DNA of 15,805 nt, taken from contig JAGWBP010000034.1 of the NCBI GenBank assembly GCA_021295835.1, positions 1 through 15,805 of the forward strand, written 5' to 3'. The notes beneath the pieces were generated by a model. The model searched no databases and was not told the DNA's origin. It saw only the letters and a program-made list of their open reading frames with translations. Made by a program: the position numbers and the translations under genes. This document shows positions 13,524-15,805 of the stretch, one piece after another (position 1 is the first letter of the stretch; each line of letters begins with the position of its first letter). The stretch is from Gemmatimonadota bacterium (lineage in GTDB: Bacteria; Gemmatimonadota; Gemmatimonadetes; Longimicrobiales; Gaopeijiaceae).

Positions 13524-14705
13524 CTACTCCAGCCCCTCCGTGCATGCCCGTGTCAACCCCACCGCCTCCACGCGCTCGTGCAGCCGAAAGCGCGCCTCTC
13601 CCGGAATGAGGACGAAGGCCCGGTCCAGCCGGAGATCGCTCAGCGCCGTGTGGAGGGACCGGGTCATCGCGGGCGCGCTGGTGCGCTTCGCCTCGACGCC
13701 GATCCGCCGTCCTCCGCGCACCGTGAACAGGTCGATCTCAGCGCCGGTATGGGTCGCCCAATAGTGGCACCGGTCCCACGCCGCATCGAGAATCCGCACC
13801 GCCTCGTGGATCGCGAAGCCCTCCCAGGACGCGCCGCACTTGGGGTGGCCCAGCAGCTCCCGGGCGATGTCGATGTCCAGCAGCGAGTGGAGGAGGCCGG
13901 TGTCGGCGAGGTAGATCTTCGGCGCCCTGACCTGGCGCTTGCGCACGTTCTCGAACCAGGGCGTCAGCCTGCGAACCACAAGCGCATCGACCAGCGCATC
14001 CAGATAGCGGTTGACCGTCGGCGCGCTGACGCCCAGCGACCTGCCCAGCTCCGCGGCGTTCCAACGGTTGCCGTGGCAGTGGGCGACCATGGTCCAGAAG
14101 CGTCGCATGGTGGTTGCGGGCACGGTCACTCCAAGCTGGCCGAGATCTCGTGTCAGGAAGGTGGCGACGAACGCCGCGCGCCAGGCGACGCTGCCCGCGT
14201 CGTCGGATGCCAGAAAGGAGCGCGGGAAGCCGCCCCGAAGCCAGAGACGGTCGACCACCCCGGGAGCCGTGCCGGTCTCGTCCAACTGGAAGGGACCCAG
14301 TGCGTGATAGGCGATCCGTCCCGCGAGCGACTCGGACGACTGGCGCAGCAGCCCGGGGTCGGCGCTGCCGAGCACGAGGAAGGTGGCGCGGTTGTCCGGC
14401 CTGTCCACCAGCACGCGCAAGAGCCGGAAGAGATCGCGGCTGTGCTGCACCTCGTCGATCACAATCAGGCCCTCGAGCGGCTCGAGGACCAGCTTCGGGT
14501 CGGCGAAGCGCGCCAGATCGGTGGGATCCTCCAGATCGAAGGTGGTGACCGGTCCGTCCACGCCTGCGGCCAGGGAGCGTGCCAGCGTGGTCTTGCCCAC
14601 CTGGCGGGCACCGATGAGTCCCACGACCGGGAAGCGACGCAGATGACGCCGGAGGGCGGCCTCGTGGCCGGGACGCGGGAGGATGGGATGACGGGGGACG
14701 GGCAC
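13524..14705 (-). CDS. AAA-family ATPase with DUF4143 C-terminal domain
   Basis: A 393-residue protein with an N-terminal P-loop ATPase: Walker A GARQVGKTT at 32-40, Walker B LIVIDEVQ at 80-87 and the sensor-like VLGSADPGLL near 111-120. A winged-helix segment follows (WNAAELGRSLGVSAPTVNRYLDAL, 215-238). The DUF4143 region ends in a PDDEXK nuclease-like core: Glu295 in SWEGFAIHE, Asp325 in GAEIDLF and Glu338-x-Lys340 in GVEAKR. Proteins of this type are common, often isolated and strain-variable; their role is unsettled, with DNA-related or defence functions suspected. The start is GTG at 14705 without a visible Shine-Dalgarno sequence. The gene stands alone, opposite to its neighbours, bracketed by two related 30-base elements. 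Confidence 0.93.
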   Translation of the reverse strand: MPVPRHPILPRPGHEAALRRHLRRFPVVGLIGARQVGKTTLARSLAAGVDGPVTTFDLEDPTDLARFADPKLVLEPLEGLIVIDEVQHSRDLFRLLRVLVDRPDNRATFLVLGSADPGLLRQSSESLAGRIAYHALGPFQLDETGTAPGVVDRLWLRGGFPRSFLASDDAGSVAWRAAFVATFLTRDLGQLGVTVPATTMRRFWTMVAHCHGNRWNAAELGRSLGVSAPTVNRYLDALVDALVVRRLTPWFENVRKRQVRAPKIYLADTGLLHSLLDIDIARELLGHPKCGASWEGFAIHEAVRILDAAWDRCHYWATHTGAEIDLFTVRGGRRIGVEAKRTSAPAMTRSLHTALSDLRLDRAFVLIPGEARFRLHERVEAVGLTRACTEGLE

Positions 14706-15065
14706 GGATGTAGAGGACTAGGGGTGGGTGGCCGAGCCGCAGTGGAATCGTGGCGCTATGACCTGGTGGCGTGTGGAAGGGGTAGCTTGGAGCACCGTCA
14801 GGCAATCTAGTGGAAAATCAATATCGGTGCGTTCGATTTTCGCTCACCGTGCCCTCGGCGAGAGCGTCCGCCGGAGCTGGTCAGGATTGGCATGCGCCGG
14901 AATCAGCAGGGCCCCAGCTCATCTCCAGCGACGCTGGGTGTGGACATTCAGTCGGTCGCTGAAGCTGTACCAAATAGTCACATTCTTCGGCGTAGAGATG
15001 CCCTCTCTGCCAACACGCGCGAGACACGAGAGGAAGAGGAGATTAGAGTAGGGCGAGGCAGAGAG
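14706..15065. other. Gap between the DUF4143 cassette and the IS3 transposase
   Basis: The first part, to 14811, should hold the promoter of the minus-strand ATPase gene. Element B is at 14812-14841. The remainder is likely to include the left end of the IS3-family element, which I could not fix because the right end is outside the window. A small dyad TTCAG (14947-14951) / CTGAA (14959-14963) lies near a TGTGGACATT sequence that might mark the terminal inverted repeat. In the transposase frame an ATG at 14892 would add 58 low-complexity residues and is not preferred. Confidence 0.4.
14812..14841. repeat. Flanking element B of the DUF4143 cassette
   Basis: The second copy of the 30-base element, in direct orientation to that at 13419-13448. 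Its ends form a perfect 7-base dyad, GAAAATC (14813-14819) and GATTTTC (14835-14841), around a 15-base centre. It lies 106 bases upstream of the ATPase start and could act as an operator, a recombination site or one end of a mobile unit. Confidence 0.6.
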
Positions 15066-15506
15066 ATGCGGAATGGCGCAAACGGGACGCCCCTCTCTTC
15101 GGGGGAGGGCAGGCGAAGCGCGGCAGCTTCGGCGGCGGATCCGGAGGTGTCGGCGAAGGCGACGCGGCGGCGGTTCACGGCGGCGTACAAGCTTTCGATC
15201 GTGGAGAAGGCGGACGCCTGCGATACGCCGGGCGAGATCGGAGAGCTGCTTCGGCGCGAGGGACTGTACAGCTCGCACCTGTCGTCGTGGCGGAAGGCGG
15301 CGCGGGGAGGGTCTCTGCGGAGGCTGGCGAGGAAGCGCGGCCCGAGGCCGTCGGGCGGGAAGAGTGAGGCGAGGAGGGTGCGGAAGCTGGAGCGGGAGAA
15401 CGCGCGGCTGAGCGAGGAACTCCGCAAGGCGCGCATCATCATCGATGTCCAGGGAAAAGTTGCGGGGCTGCTGGGGGTGAGCCCCGGGGACGGGAAGCGC
15501 TCTTGA
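15066..15506 (+). CDS. IS3-family transposase OrfA
   Basis: A 146-residue DNA-binding subunit. The helix-turn-helix covers about 34-78 (RRRFTAAYKLSIVEKAD, TPGEIGELLRREGLYSSHLSSWR), the part that recognises the IS ends. A basic linker (RLARKRGPRPSGGKSEARR) leads to a leucine zipper (VRKLERENARLSEELRKARIII, 105-126) for oligomerisation. The family's conserved DVQGKVAGLLGV follows the zipper. The ATG at 15066 is chosen because it gives the usual OrfA length. Codons 130-131 lie on a slippery heptamer GGGAAAA in the right phase for a -1 shift, and the stop TGA overlaps a TTG start for OrfB. Confidence 0.92.
   Translation: MRNGANGTPLSSGEGRRSAAASAADPEVSAKATRRRFTAAYKLSIVEKADACDTPGEIGELLRREGLYSSHLSSWRKAARGGSLRRLARKRGPRPSGGKSEARRVRKLERENARLSEELRKARIIIDVQGKVAGLLGVSPGDGKRS
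15452..15486 (+). promoter_or_regulatory. Candidate programmed -1 frameshift signal in the IS3 transposase
   Basis: The heptamer GGGAAAA (15452-15458) is read by OrfA as G GGA AAA, the X XXY YYZ phase needed for -1 slippage. Four bases later a stem CGGGGCT (15463-15469) / AGCCCCG (15480-15486) with a ten-base loop can form. In the -1 frame there is no stop between the heptamer and the OrfB sequence, so a fused OrfAB would result. IS3 elements are known to make their transposase this way. Confidence 0.6.
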
Positions 15507-15805
15507 GCGCGGCCAGCGGCTTGGCCGGGCACGTGGGCGTAAGCGCGGCGTGCAGGGCCCTCGGGGTCGCGCGCGCCACGTTCTACCGTCGCCGGAGGCC
15601 GAAGCCCGAGGTGGTGGCCAGGACGCCCGACGAGGTGTGGTCCTGGGACATCACCCGGCTGCTGGGGCCGGAGAAGTGGCAGTACCTCTATCTGTACGTG
15701 ATCCTGGACATCTACAGCCGCTACGCCACGGGCTGGATGGTGGCGGAGCGCGAGACCGCAGGCCTGGCCGGACACCTGGTCGGCGAGACGTGTCTCAGGC
15801 ACGGC
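15503..15805 (+). CDS. IS3-family transposase OrfB, partial at the window edge and internally shortened
   Basis: The frame runs open from TTG 15503 to the end of the window, 101 codons, one frame back from OrfA. It begins SAASGLAGHVGVSAACRALGVARATFYRRR, the usual OrfB N-terminus, and then passes at once to KPEVVARTPDEVWSWDITRLLGPEKWQYLYLYVILDIYSRY, the start of the catalytic core, with the first catalytic Asp at codon 49 (15647). In the family as I remember it, some 70-80 residues including the HTH_21 region lie between these blocks. They are missing here without breaking the frame. The remaining catalytic Asp and Glu lie beyond the window. Confidence 0.85.
   Translation, partial: MSAASGLAGHVGVSAACRALGVARATFYRRRRPKPEVVARTPDEVWSWDITRLLGPEKWQYLYLYVILDIYSRYATGWMVAERETAGLAGHLVGETCLRHG

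Larger units (their letters stand above)
14966..15805 (+). mobile_element. IS3-family insertion sequence, right part outside the window
   Basis: The IS3 organisation is recognisable: an upstream helix-turn-helix OrfA with leucine zipper and a downstream OrfB with an rve catalytic core in the -1 frame. The left boundary given is only the nearest plausible terminal sequence (TGTACC) and is not supported by a matching right end. OrfB appears to have lost an internal segment, so this copy may be inactive. Confidence 0.55.

Noticed and set aside
13578..14810. Plus-strand open frame of 410 codons opposite the DUF4143 ATPase
   Set aside because: Antisense of a clearly recognised ATPase gene; the translation has no motifs.
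14892..15065. Upstream ATG that would extend IS3 OrfA by 58 residues
   Set aside because: The added part is low-complexity and not a known OrfA feature; the ATG at 15066 gives the usual length.

Overview
The window looks like GC-rich chromosomal DNA from a Gram-negative bacterium. A lipobox-type lipoprotein and a large Oar-like TonB-dependent receptor ending in Tyr both point to an outer membrane. The receptor style (carboxypeptidase-regulatory-like domain, plug, barrel), the GC-rich codon use and the lipoprotein type would fit Gemmatimonadota or Acidobacteriota; this is an inference from style, not a phylogenetic result.

Layout. (1) 1-4491: a possible gene remnant, a small secreted lipoprotein (206-799) and the TonB-dependent receptor (1393-4491). 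The 593-base gap between them holds hairpins after the lipoprotein and a promoter covered by two tandem 18-bp palindromes centred 21 bp apart. (2) 4624-6212: an enoyl-CoA hydratase followed after 41 bp by a rhomboid protease, probably one operon. (3) 6209-9710, minus strand: gyrA, then a PLP-dependent threonine/serine dehydratase whose start lies inside gyrA. The dehydratase converges on the rhomboid gene and the two share the stop tetranucleotide CTAG. A good minus-strand promoter for gyrA sits at 9803-9831. (4) 9832-15805: an accessory segment with a 31-bp-periodic octamer array, a VapBC-type toxin-antitoxin pair, a MazEF-type pair, a second rhomboid gene with a GASA instead of GASG active-site motif, an orphan piece of a thymidine kinase gene, a DUF488-type gene, a DUF4143 AAA ATPase on the minus strand bracketed by two related 30-bp dyad elements, and the start of an IS3-family element running off the window edge.

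Working together. gyrA and the metabolic genes are core functions. The two toxin-antitoxin operons each have the antitoxin first with an overlapping toxin start, which implies translational coupling. The two rhomboids are paralogues sharing the membrane core and a C-terminal helical module, and they bracket the gyrA and toxin-antitoxin block. From about 12665 onward the mix of gene debris, the cassette-like ATPase and the IS suggests a site of repeated insertion and rearrangement.

I found no complete new system that I would claim with confidence. The strongest leads are the tandem operator at the receptor promoter, the repeat-flanked DUF4143 cassette, the thymidine kinase fragment joined to the DUF488 gene, the 31-bp octamer array, and an in-phase slippery site plus a large apparent deletion in the IS3 transposase. 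No tRNA, rRNA or CRISPR array was seen.
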